Source of the DNA: Deltaproteobacteria bacterium | Lineage (GTDB): Bacteria > Myxococcota_A > UBA796 > UBA2385 | DNA: 15,454 nucleotides | Assembly (NCBI GenBank): GCA_947462115.1 | Contig: CANHON010000070.1 | Coordinates: 1 to 15,454, forward strand | Reading direction: 5' to 3' | Shown here: piece by piece, positions 1 through 6,835 of the stretch | Layout: each line of letters opens with the position of its first letter | Position numbering within the stretch: position 1 is the stretch's first letter | Position numbers and translations under genes: made by a program | The notes under the pieces: model-generated | Told to the model about the DNA's origin: nothing | Databases searched by the model: none | The model's input: only the letters and a program-made list of their open reading frames with translations

Positions 1-1182
1 CAGCAGCTCCGCCGGGACCACGCTCAGCGCGCTGTCCTGGCGGGCCTCTTCGGCCTCCTCCACCGCGAGGTGGGCCTTGAGGGCTGCCTTGAGGGTCGCG
101 GCGCCCCGCAGCTGAGCGATCCGATCGGCCAAGGGGGCGAGGGCCTCCAGCAGGCGCGCACGGCCGGGGCCACTGGGCAGCGACTTGGGCAGCAGCGCCT
201 GGATCGTGTTGTCATCGGCGCCCTCCTCCCACCGCGCCTTGAGCGCCTCGGCCAGCGCCGCCGGCCCGCGCTCCCCCGGCGGGCAGAGGGTCGTCCACGC
301 CGCTTGGGCCTCCGCCAGCCAGCTCCCGGCCGCGGGGCGGGCGCTCCGGTCGAGGGCCTGCATGCGTCCCATGCCCTGATCGCGGACATGGGCGCCCAGC
401 GCGCCGAAGATGGACATGAGGGGCTCCGACGGGGCGATGCCGCTGGCCTCGTCTTGCAGGTGCCGCAGGCGCGCGAGGATCAGGCGGGCCAGCTCCAGCT
501 GTGCGCTCCGGTCGAGGCGAGCCCACTCCAGCCGCCCCTGCACGGCGGCGGCGAGCCGCTGGCGCTCCGCGGTGTAGGCGGCGGCGCTCCGGATGCGCAT
601 CGGGGGGCCCAGCGCGCTGAGCTCCGCTTCGGGCCAGCAGACCGGTGGGAGCGGGGCTGGGGCTGCGTGCTTCGGGCCCGTGCGAAAGTGCCGGTCGAGC
701 TGAGAGACGTCCAGCGGGCTGGCCGGCGGGCTCGGGGGCGGCGGTGGCGCCTCTGTCTTTACGACGATCTTGTATTCTTCGGTTGGCTCGTCAGAGACGA
801 GATCTTCGTCCTCGACCTCGGGGCGCGGATCGGCTTCGATGGGACTTACGACAAGATTGTCTGTAGTTGCGGCGGGCTGGAGGGCGAGCGGGGCGGCCCC
901 AACAGTTTTGTTTGCCAGCTCCAGGCGGTCCAACAAGGCCACGAGGTGGGCCCCCAGCCGGCCGTGCCAGCCCGCGCGGGCCTCCACGGCCGCGGCCAGG
1001 GCCTGCTCGGCTTCGGGATCTAGCGCGTCGGTGAGGACCAGGGCGCGGCGGAGCGCTTGCACGCGGGCGTGGGCCTCGCGGGCGCCGCGCAGGGCCTCGG
1101 CGAGCAGGCCGGGGGCCGCGGCGCCGTGCAGGAGGGCGGCGGCGAGGCGATCGTCAACGGGGCTGGGCTGCTGGACGGTCAT
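1..1182 (-). CDS. Unrecognised large protein, C-terminus beyond left edge
   Basis: The minus strand is open from an ATG at 1182 to the window edge, giving 394 codons with no stop and strong G/C bias at third positions, so this is a real gene cut by the edge. GGGAGA lies 5 bases before the ATG. The N-terminal ~100 residues are Ala/Leu-rich and helical. Residues ~105-160 form an acidic then proline-rich linker (EVEDEDLVSDEPTEE, later APPPPPSPPAS), probably disordered. The rest is again helical with many Leu, Ala and Arg. I see no signal peptide, membrane segment or known catalytic motif, and I do not recognise a family. It lies 93 bases downstream of cysN on the same strand, so co-transcription is possible, but nothing ties it to sulfur metabolism. 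The linker codons are less GC-rich than their surroundings. Confidence 0.8.
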   Translation of the reverse strand, partial: MTVQQPSPVDDRLAAALLHGAAAPGLLAEALRGAREAHARVQALRRALVLTDALDPEAEQALAAAVEARAGWHGRLGAHLVALLDRLELANKTVGAAPLALQPAATTDNLVVSPIEADPRPEVEDEDLVSDEPTEEYKIVVKTEAPPPPPSPPASPLDVSQLDRHFRTGPKHAAPAPLPPVCWPEAELSALGPPMRIRSAAAYTAERQRLAAAVQGRLEWARLDRSAQLELARLILARLRHLQDEASGIAPSEPLMSIFGALGAHVRDQGMGRMQALDRSARPAAGSWLAEAQAAWTTLCPPGERGPAALAEALKARWEEGADDNTIQALLPKSLPSGPGRARLLEALAPLADRIAQLRGAATLKAALKAHLAVEEAEEARQDSALSVVPAELL

Positions 1183-1199
1183 GGTGTCTCCCGTGGGGC

Positions 1200-1217
1200 C
1201 GCGGCCGGGGGGCCGCG
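1200..1217 (-). promoter_or_regulatory. GC-rich hairpin between cysN and the next gene
   Basis: A perfect 7-bp stem (CGCGGCC/GGCCGCG) with a 4-base loop sits in the 93-base gap after cysN, 17 bases before the ATG at 1182. No T-run follows it on the minus strand, so it is a poor intrinsic terminator. It could influence readthrough or exposure of the ribosome site. At this GC content it could also be chance. Confidence 0.25.
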
Positions 1218-1275
1218 CGCCGCGCTGGAGACGGGGGACGCTTCGTCTATGGACAGCCCGGGGGCCGATCTTGGA

Positions 1276-3039
1276 TCAGCGCGCGGCGATGAGGCCGGCC
1301 GACTGGGCGAGGTCGAGCACCGCCGCGGTGGCGCGGTCGAGGTCTGGCAGGGGCAGGCCGGCGAGGTCCACGCTCAGGGCCGCGGTGCCGGGCGCGGCCT
1401 CGGCGAAGGCGCCGCTCACCACGATCAAGCCAGCGTCCGACAGGCGCTTGGCCGCCGCGCTGAGCTGTCCGCCCAGCCGGGCATCGGCGTAGCGGGGGTC
1501 GCCGTCGTCCAAGGCCACCGACAGGGCGCCGGCGTCGAACAGGCGCCGCTCCACCGCGAAGACCAGGGCGGTGCGCTGCGCGTCGTCCTCGCCGCCAAAC
1601 AGGTGGATGATCCCCGCTTTGTGGCCGAGCCGCCGGGCGCGCTCCCGCGGCCGCACCTCGGTGCCGCCCACCGCCGCCTCGTCGGCGCCGAGCTCGTCGG
1701 ACTCGACGATCATGGCGGCGCCCACGGTGTTGTTGCTCACCGGGTCGATGAGGATGAAGGCGCCCATCGACCGGTTCTTGCGGTAGCTGTCGGTGACCAG
1801 CGGCTTGTGACTCACGAAGCGCACGCGGGCGATGTCGTTAAGCTTGAGCTCGGCCACGTCGGCGATGGGGTTGAGCGTCTCGAGATCGACGCGCCAGTCG
1901 ATGGCCTCGACGTTCACCCGGGCGTAGGTGGTGCCGTGCTTGATGAGGTAGCTGCGGGCGCGGTCCAGCGGGCTGTCGCTCATCCACACCACGTCGGCGG
2001 TGTGGTGGCGGGACAGGCGGGGCAGGTTGTCGCTCCGCACGATGACATCGCCGCGGCTGATGTCGATCTCGTCGGCGAGGCGCAAGACCACCGCGGTGGG
2101 CGGCCAGGCGCGCTGCAGCTCGCCGTCGTAGGTGTCGATGGCCCGCACGGTGCTCTGCTTGCCGGAGGGCAGCACGGTGATGGCGTCGCCCTTGGCGATG
2201 ACGCCCGAGCAGACCTGGCCCGCGAAGCCGCGGTAGTCGAGGTTGGGGCGGATGACCGTCTGCACCGGCATGCGGAAGTCGGTGAGGTTCACGTCCTTGC
2301 GGATCGCCACCTGCTCCAGGAATTTCAGCACCGTGGGGCCGGTGTACCAGGGCGTGCGGGCCGGGCTCGCCTCGACGATGTTGACGCCGAGCAGGGCGCT
2401 CACGGGGATGAAGGTGACGGAGGTGAAGCCGAGCTGGTCGGTGAAGGCGCGGAAGTCCGCGGCGATCTCGTTGAACCGGGCCTCGCCATAGTCCACGAGG
2501 TCCATCTTGTTGACCGCGACCAACAGGTGCGGGATGCCGAGCAGGTCCGAGATGTAGCCGTGGCGGCGGCTCTGGGTCAAAACACCGAGCCGGGCGTCAA
2601 TCAGGATGATGGCCACGTTGGCGGTGCTCGCGCCCGTCGCCATGTTGCGGGTGTACTGCACGTGGCCGGGCGTGTCGGCGATGATGAACTTGCGCGCCGG
2701 CGTGCTGAAGTAGCGGTAGGCCACGTCGATCGTGATGCCCTGCTCGCGCTCGGCCCGCAGGCCGTCGGTCAGGCGGGCGAAGTCGATGGCCCGCTCGCCG
2801 GCGTCGGTGGTGCGCGTCGCCTCGGCGAGCTGGTCGTCGTAGACGCCCTTGCTGTCGTGCAGCAGCCGGCCGATGAGGGTGGACTTGCCGTCGTCCACGC
2901 TGCCGACCGCGCAGAGGCGCAGCAGCTCCTTCTCCTCGTTCTGCTTGAGGAAGGCGTGGATGTCGCGGGCGATCAAGGCCTCTTCTTCTGCGCGGGCGAG
3001 GTCAATCTCGCTCTGCGGCTCGGTCGTCGGCTGGGTCAC
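1276..3039 (-). CDS. cysN: Sulfate adenylyltransferase subunit 1 (CysN) with a decayed APS-kinase-like C-terminus
   Basis: CysN is the GTPase subunit of ATP sulfurylase. With CysD it makes adenylyl sulfate (APS) from sulfate and ATP, using GTP hydrolysis to drive the reaction in the cytoplasm. Visible GTPase motifs are GSVDDGKST (46-54), EQGITIDVAYR (99-109), DTPGH (122-126), NKMD (177-180) and SAL (214-216), followed by translation-factor-like beta-barrel regions to about residue 445. The 587-residue length exceeds the usual ~475. The extra ~120 residues (from ~470) align by eye with APS kinase (CysC): FDAGALSVALDDGD and AAAKRLSDAGLIVVSGAF match its core, but the P-loop is replaced by HLFGGEDDAQRTAL, so kinase activity is unlikely. 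The start is GTG with GAGG upstream. The gene lies 79 bases after cysD in the same operon. Confidence 0.96.
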   Translation of the reverse strand: MTQPTTEPQSEIDLARAEEEALIARDIHAFLKQNEEKELLRLCAVGSVDDGKSTLIGRLLHDSKGVYDDQLAEATRTTDAGERAIDFARLTDGLRAEREQGITIDVAYRYFSTPARKFIIADTPGHVQYTRNMATGASTANVAIILIDARLGVLTQSRRHGYISDLLGIPHLLVAVNKMDLVDYGEARFNEIAADFRAFTDQLGFTSVTFIPVSALLGVNIVEASPARTPWYTGPTVLKFLEQVAIRKDVNLTDFRMPVQTVIRPNLDYRGFAGQVCSGVIAKGDAITVLPSGKQSTVRAIDTYDGELQRAWPPTAVVLRLADEIDISRGDVIVRSDNLPRLSRHHTADVVWMSDSPLDRARSYLIKHGTTYARVNVEAIDWRVDLETLNPIADVAELKLNDIARVRFVSHKPLVTDSYRKNRSMGAFILIDPVSNNTVGAAMIVESDELGADEAAVGGTEVRPRERARRLGHKAGIIHLFGGEDDAQRTALVFAVERRLFDAGALSVALDDGDPRYADARLGGQLSAAAKRLSDAGLIVVSGAFAEAAPGTAALSVDLAGLPLPDLDRATAAVLDLAQSAGLIAAR

Positions 3040-3100
3040 GGGGGCCTCGGGGCGGGCGGAGCCCGGTCCAATGGGGTGCGGCGGGTAGACGAGGGGAGAA

Positions 3101-3125
3101 GCTTAGAAGGTCAAGGGCTTAGAAG
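3101..3125 (-). repeat. 9-bp direct repeat at the end of cysD
   Basis: GCTTAGAAG occurs at 3101-3109 and 3117-3125, and the second copy contains the cysD stop codon. The cysD end also forms a 6-bp stem (AGGGCT/AGCCCT, 3114-3119 with 3127-3132). It has no T-tract, so it is probably not a terminator inside the cysDN operon. Confidence 0.3.
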
Positions 3126-4063
3126 TAGCCCTCTTTCTTCTTCTGCTCCATCGAGCCCTCTTCGTCCTTGTCGATCAAGCGGTTCTGGCGCTCCGACATG
3201 CGGGTGAGCATCATCTCCTGGATGATCTCCGGCACATCTTTGGCGGCCGACTCGATGGCGCCCGACAGCGGGTAGCAGCCGAGCGTGCGGAAGCGAACCA
3301 TCCGCTGCTCGACCCGGGCGTTGGGCAGCTTCTGCAGGATGCGCTCGTCATCGACCATGATGAGCGTGCCGTTCATGTTGATGACCGGGCGCTCCTTCCC
3401 GAAGTAGAGCGGCACCACCGGGATGTTCTCGAGGTAGACGTACTGCCAGATGTCGAGCTCGGTCCAGTTGGACAGGGGGAAGGCCCGGATGCTCTCGCCC
3501 TTCCAGATCTTGCCGTTGTAGAGGTTCCACAGCTCGGGGCGCTGGTTTTTGGGGTCCCACTGGTGAAAACGGTCCCGGAAGCTGTAGATCCGCTCTTTGG
3601 CCCGGGACTTCTCCTCTTCGCGCCGGGCGCCGCCGAAGGCCGCGTCGTAGCCGTAGTGGTTGAGCGCCTGGAGCAAGCCCTGGGTCTTCATCACGTTGGT
3701 GTGGACCTGGCTGCCGCTGTCGAAGGGGTTGACGCCCCTGGCGATGCCGTCGGGGTTGATGTGAACCTGCAGGTTCACGCCGTTCTCCTCGGCGAAGCGG
3801 GCCCGGAATTCGTACATCTCCTGGAACTTCCAGGTGGTGTCCACGTGCAAGAAGGGGAAGGGCGGCTTGCCGGGGGCGAAGGCCTTCATCGCCAGGCGGG
3901 CCAGCACCGAGCTGTCCTTGCCGATGCTGTAGAGCATCACCGGGTTGTTGAACTCAGCGGCGACCTCCCGGAAGATGTGGATCGACTCGGCTTCGAGCGC
4001 CCGCAGGTGGCTGGTGGTGGGCGCGTCGAGGACGGCGGGGTCGAGCGGGGCGGCGTCGCGCAT
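3119..4063 (-). CDS. cysD: Sulfate adenylyltransferase subunit 2 (CysD)
   Basis: CysD is the catalytic ATP-pyrophosphatase-fold subunit that adenylates sulfate together with CysN. The protein has 314 residues from the chosen start, close to the usual ~300. Motifs seen: the PP-loop YSIGKDSSVLARLA (45-58), FLHVDTTWKFQEMY (71-84), GGARREEEKSRAKER (144-158), FPLSNWTELDIWQY (195-208), LGCYPLSGA (261-269) and the conserved tail EQKKKEGYF. I chose the ATG at 4063 because GGGAGC precedes it and family homology begins soon after. An ATG-less extension to 4159 is Pro/Arg-rich and has no homology-like features. The gene precedes cysN by 79 bases, the normal cysDN order, and appears intact. No cysC, cysH or sulfate transporter lies in the window. 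Confidence 0.97.
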   Translation of the reverse strand: MRDAAPLDPAVLDAPTTSHLRALEAESIHIFREVAAEFNNPVMLYSIGKDSSVLARLAMKAFAPGKPPFPFLHVDTTWKFQEMYEFRARFAEENGVNLQVHINPDGIARGVNPFDSGSQVHTNVMKTQGLLQALNHYGYDAAFGGARREEEKSRAKERIYSFRDRFHQWDPKNQRPELWNLYNGKIWKGESIRAFPLSNWTELDIWQYVYLENIPVVPLYFGKERPVINMNGTLIMVDDERILQKLPNARVEQRMVRFRTLGCYPLSGAIESAAKDVPEIIQEMMLTRMSERQNRLIDKDEEGSMEQKKKEGYF

Positions 4064-4161
4064 CGGGGGCTCCCATGCGGTGGATCGGGGCAGAGCGCCG
4101 GGCGCGCGTCCGCGTCGGGCGGCGTCCGGGGCAGCGGGGCGGCCTAACCCTTGGGGCACCC

Positions 4162-4252
4162 GCGACCACCGCAGGGCGGGGCCAGGGCCTCGCCGCGCCT
4201 TTCCGATCCGCCGGCGGGCCGGTCGCCGCGCCCCTTCAGCCGCGGTGGTCGC
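4162..4252. repeat. Perfect 11-bp inverted repeat with 69-bp spacer
   Basis: GCGACCACCGC (4162-4172) and GCGGTGGTCGC (4242-4252) are exact reverse complements. One arm lies in the last codons of the 186-aa gene and the other in the 172-base gap before cysD. The spacer contains a further CCGGC-GG-GCCGG hairpin. RNA from the upstream gene could fold this into a long-range structure ahead of cysD, acting as an attenuator or processing site, but no T-run is present. The rest of the 4064-4235 gap shows no recognisable promoter. Confidence 0.4.
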
Positions 4253-4796
4253 TCAGCACGAGGAAGGGGAAGCCAGCGGCGGCGCAGCGGTCGGCGCGGG
4301 CCGCGAACGCGCCAAAACCCGCGGGCGGTCGTGCAAAGCCGCTGTCCTCGCCCACGCTCGCCAGCCACTCGCCGCCGCGGTTGAGGTGCCCGGCCAGGGC
4401 CTGGGCGCGCTCCACCTCGACGCCGAACAGGGCCGCGGTCGCCTGCCCCGCGGTCGCCTGCCCCTCGATCGCCGGGCCCCAGCCCATGCCGAGGCCAATG
4501 TGGGCTGCATCACGCTCTTTTCGCCACGATTGCCCCAGGGCGAGCAGCGCGCCGGCCAGCGGAAAAGCCGCCTCGGCCGACGCCCCCGCGGGGCCCTGGA
4601 GCAGCAAGGCGGTGGGGCTCCGGCCGCATACCCGGGCGCCGAGCTGGGTGGCGAGCGCGCTGAGGGCGTTGATCAGCGCATTGTTCTCATCAAAGCAGAC
4701 CTGAAGGCCGCGGTGGGCTGCGCGGTGCGGCAGGCCGTGGAGCTGCACCGCCACGGCGAGCTGGGGGCCGGGCGGCGGGCTCAGCTCGCGACGCAC
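4236..4796 (-). CDS. 186-aa protein resembling a degenerate class III nucleotidyl-cyclase domain
   Basis: I do not recognise a specific family. The layout resembles a cyclase homology domain: a first beta strand LAVAVQLHGL (13-22), a helix LINALSALATQLGARV (41-56), CGRSPTALLLQG (57-68), then AHIGLGMGWGPAIEG (98-112) and ALFGVEVERAQALAG (122-136) followed by GEWLAS (142-147). These match the usual 'RIGI..G...G ... G..VN.AARL...GEI.VS' pattern by eye. The metal-binding aspartates expected on the first and second strands are not visible, so it is probably non-catalytic. The start is a GTG at 4796, overlapping the preceding gene by 16 bases, which suggests translational coupling. It contains a 15-bp tandem duplication encoding GQATA twice (113-122). 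It lies 172 bases ahead of cysD on the same strand. Confidence 0.65.
   Translation of the reverse strand: MRRELSPPPGPQLAVAVQLHGLPHRAAHRGLQVCFDENNALINALSALATQLGARVCGRSPTALLLQGPAGASAEAAFPLAGALLALGQSWRKERDAAHIGLGMGWGPAIEGQATAGQATAALFGVEVERAQALAGHLNRGGEWLASVGEDSGFARPPAGFGAFAARADRCAAAGFPFLVLSDHRG
4435..4464 (-). repeat. 15-bp tandem duplication inside a coding region
   Basis: GCGGTCGCCTGCCCC occurs twice back to back, 4435-4449 and 4450-4464. On the coding strand this duplicates the residues GQATA in frame, in the loop after the cyclase-like GWGPAIEG strand. It looks like a slipped-strand or replication-slippage event. Confidence 0.85.
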
Positions 4797-5230
4797 AAGC
4801 GCAGCTCAATGTCGCGGAGCAGCTGGCTGGCGGGGCCGGTGCGGTGGGCGCAGATGCAGCGCTTGTAGGCCTTCCAGAGCTCGCCGAGCATGTTGTCCTC
4901 GACGAGCTTGTGCTCGTCTTGGCGGGTGTCCACCGAGGGCAGGCTGGGGCTGCCCATCGTCCGGCGCCGGTGGAGCTGCTTGACGCTGCGGAGAAAAGCG
5001 CCGGTGGCGTCCTCTTCGCCGCGGGACCGCAGCTCCAAAAAGGTGGACCACAGCACGCTCTCGGGCAGGTGGGGTCCGGCTTCGCCCTCGGGCTGACCGC
5101 GCAGCAGGCGGCGCAGGGCCCGGCTGGGCTCGGCGCTGAGGTCGCCGAGGCGCTCGGCGATGGCCGCCGCGGGGGAGCCGTCGGCGGGGACGGGGGCGTT
5201 CACTTCCGGCTGGGCGAGGGCGGCGTTCAA
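4781..5230 (-). CDS. 149-aa unrecognised protein, TTG start
   Basis: The reading frame is fixed by strong third-position G/C bias. The start is a TTG at 5230 preceded by AAGGAG at an ideal 5-base spacing; no ATG or GTG nearby has a comparable site. The N-terminal ~25 residues are Ala/Pro-rich and probably flexible. The rest looks helical: AAIAERLGDLSAEPSRALRR, SVLWSTFLELRSRG and ELWKAYKRCICAHRTG are the most distinctive stretches. It carries two Cys close together (CIC) near the C-terminus and one in the last residues. No membrane segment, signal peptide or known domain is visible. It is the first gene of a minus-strand group, divergent from the KAP-like gene, and overlaps the downstream cyclase-like gene by 16 bases, so those two are very likely co-translated. 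Confidence 0.75.
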   Translation of the reverse strand: MNAALAQPEVNAPVPADGSPAAAIAERLGDLSAEPSRALRRLLRGQPEGEAGPHLPESVLWSTFLELRSRGEEDATGAFLRSVKQLHRRRTMGSPSLPSVDTRQDEHKLVEDNMLGELWKAYKRCICAHRTGPASQLLRDIELRLCVAS

Positions 5231-5596
5231 GGGGGCTCCTTGGGCGGGGTGGCCCTGGGCTCGCGTTTCGGGGGCACGCGGAGCGGCGGTCGGCGTCGGT
5301 GGTGTGGACGATTCCGTCCCGTTGATCGAACGATCGTGAGGATACCACAGGGGGCCTGTCCGCTCTGACCGCCAGATGTGAGGGGCGTGTCTGAAGCGTG
5401 ACGGGCGGGCGACGGCCCTCTGGATGGCGCTGCTGCGCGCGACATCAACGTGGTCGGCGTTGATCCGGGGGAGGCTCCCGCCGTCGATCGCGGGCGCTCC
5501 GGCTGAAGGTCTGCCGTGGCCGGCCGATGCAGCCCGCGCAGGGCGGCGCCGCTCCCGCTTGGGGTGCGCGCGGATAGACCGCAGAGGGGTTGGGGC
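5231..5596. promoter_or_regulatory. 366-base divergent intergenic region with two inverted repeats
   Basis: No convincing gene lies here on either strand; reading frames through it lack ribosome sites and homology. It separates the TTG-start gene (minus) from the KAP-like gene (plus), so promoters for both should be here, although I cannot point to clear -35/-10 boxes. Two palindromic elements stand out: GATCG-AA-CGATC at 5324-5335, and ATCAACG-N7-CGTTGAT at 5444-5464, a perfect 7-bp-arm dyad of operator-like size lying 132 bases before the KAP-like ATG. Confidence 0.5.
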
Positions 5597-6835
5597 ATGG
5601 ACGATCCGAAGTGGGCGCAAGGCGCCCAGGAAGACATGATCGGCATGGATCGGCTCGCCCGATCCTTGCTGCGCTTGGTGGCGCGGATGCCGCCGGCCAG
5701 CCTGATCGCGCTCCACGGCGCGCCGGGCAGCGGCAAAGACGAGCTGCTGCGGCGCATCGCCTGGATCGTGTCGCTGGGCCGCAGCCGCAGCCCCGACGCC
5801 ATCGCCGGCCTGCTGCCCAACGTGGTGTGGTTCGACGCCTGGCGGTGGTCCAAGCAGGGCAACATCGGCGCCGGCCTCGTGGCCGCCACCCTCGCCGCCG
5901 CCGAGAACCCGGCCCAGCACCGGGAGCAGGGCCGCAAGCTGTTGGAGCTGTTGAGCCGCCTGCGCTTGGACGGCGGGGCGGCCGAGGGCGGCAGCCTGGC
6001 CTTCTCCGGGGGCGCCGATCCGGTGATCGAGCTCGGCCGCGGCTACCGGGCGCTCATCGAGGCGCTGCGGGGCGGGCGACCGGGTCGGGTGGTCGCCTTG
6101 GTGGACGGCCTCGACCAGCTCAGCCCGGCGCTGCGCTGGCAGGTCTTCGACAGCGTGCGGCTGCTGCTGGGCGAAGGTGCGGATCTGACCGTGCTGCTCA
6201 GCGTCGGGCGCGAGTCCTCCCTCGACGCCGTGACCTTCAACCAGGGCGAGCAGCCGGCGGCCTCGGCCTCCCGCGCCTTTGACGATCTGGTCGATCTCAC
6301 CATCACGGTGCCCAACCTCGACGCGCGCCGGATCGGCTCCTTGCTGCGCGAGTACGTCGGCCCGGCCGAGGCCACCCTGCGCCGGGCCTTCGGCAGCGAG
6401 GCGGCGCTGGGCCTCACCGCGGCGGCGGCGCACCGGCCGCTCGGCAGCCCTCGCTTCTTGCGGCGCCTCGCGCTGCGGGCGGTGATGCTCGCCGAGTACG
6501 CCGTGGAGGTGCGCAGCAACCGCAACCTCACCGAGGCCCAGTGGGCCTGGCTCATCATCTCCGAGCGCTGGCCGGAGTTCCGGCGGTTCATGATCCGCGG
6601 CGGCCGGCAGCGCTGGGTGGAGCTTTCCACCGCCATGCACCAGCTCACCGACGAGCCGCGGCCGAGCTCGGTGCGCGGCGGGCCGGTGGCCGTGAGCCTG
6701 CGCGCCGGCATCTCGGGCTGGCTGGAGGAGGACCTGATCCTCGCCGGCTACCTGCAGCTCCACAGCGAAGGTTTCGAACAAGACAGCGAGGGTATCTTCT
6801 GGCTGGAGAACCTCATGCTCGCGGCGGGCCTGTGA
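5597..6835 (+). CDS. KAP-family-like P-loop NTPase
   Basis: The 412-residue protein has the KAP NTPase layout: Walker A ALHGAPGSGKDELL (38-51), the strand-loop VVWFDAWRWSKQGNIGAGL (76-94) resembling the KAP 'F.PWRF' signature, Walker B VVALVDGLDQLSP (165-177), and PLGSPRFLRRLALR (281-294) resembling the C-terminal 'NPR..KR..N' motif. KAP proteins are STAND-like ATPases; relatives include Kidins220 and the plasmid phage-exclusion protein PifA. The membrane segments found in many KAP proteins are not visible, so it should be soluble. Two oddities: the residue after the P-loop lysine is Asp48 instead of Ser/Thr, and the second arm of Walker B is DGLD. I chose the ATG at 5597 (GAGGGG upstream) over an upstream GTG at 5516 that lacks a ribosome site. 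Its stop overlaps a GTG as GTGA. Confidence 0.85.
   Translation: MDDPKWAQGAQEDMIGMDRLARSLLRLVARMPPASLIALHGAPGSGKDELLRRIAWIVSLGRSRSPDAIAGLLPNVVWFDAWRWSKQGNIGAGLVAATLAAAENPAQHREQGRKLLELLSRLRLDGGAAEGGSLAFSGGADPVIELGRGYRALIEALRGGRPGRVVALVDGLDQLSPALRWQVFDSVRLLLGEGADLTVLLSVGRESSLDAVTFNQGEQPAASASRAFDDLVDLTITVPNLDARRIGSLLREYVGPAEATLRRAFGSEAALGLTAAAAHRPLGSPRFLRRLALRAVMLAEYAVEVRSNRNLTEAQWAWLIISERWPEFRRFMIRGGRQRWVELSTAMHQLTDEPRPSSVRGGPVAVSLRAGISGWLEEDLILAGYLQLHSEGFEQDSEGIFWLENLMLAAGL

Noticed and set aside
1057..3207. 716-residue open frame on the plus strand opposite cysN
   Set aside because: It is antisense to an unmistakable CysN; such long empty frames are expected in very GC-rich DNA. Its product is Val/Gly/Ala-rich low-complexity with no motif.
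5231..6781. Long minus-strand frame opposite the KAP-like gene, continuous with the 149-aa gene
   Set aside because: Only the part below 5230 has coding bias and a ribosome site; the rest is antisense to the NTPase.
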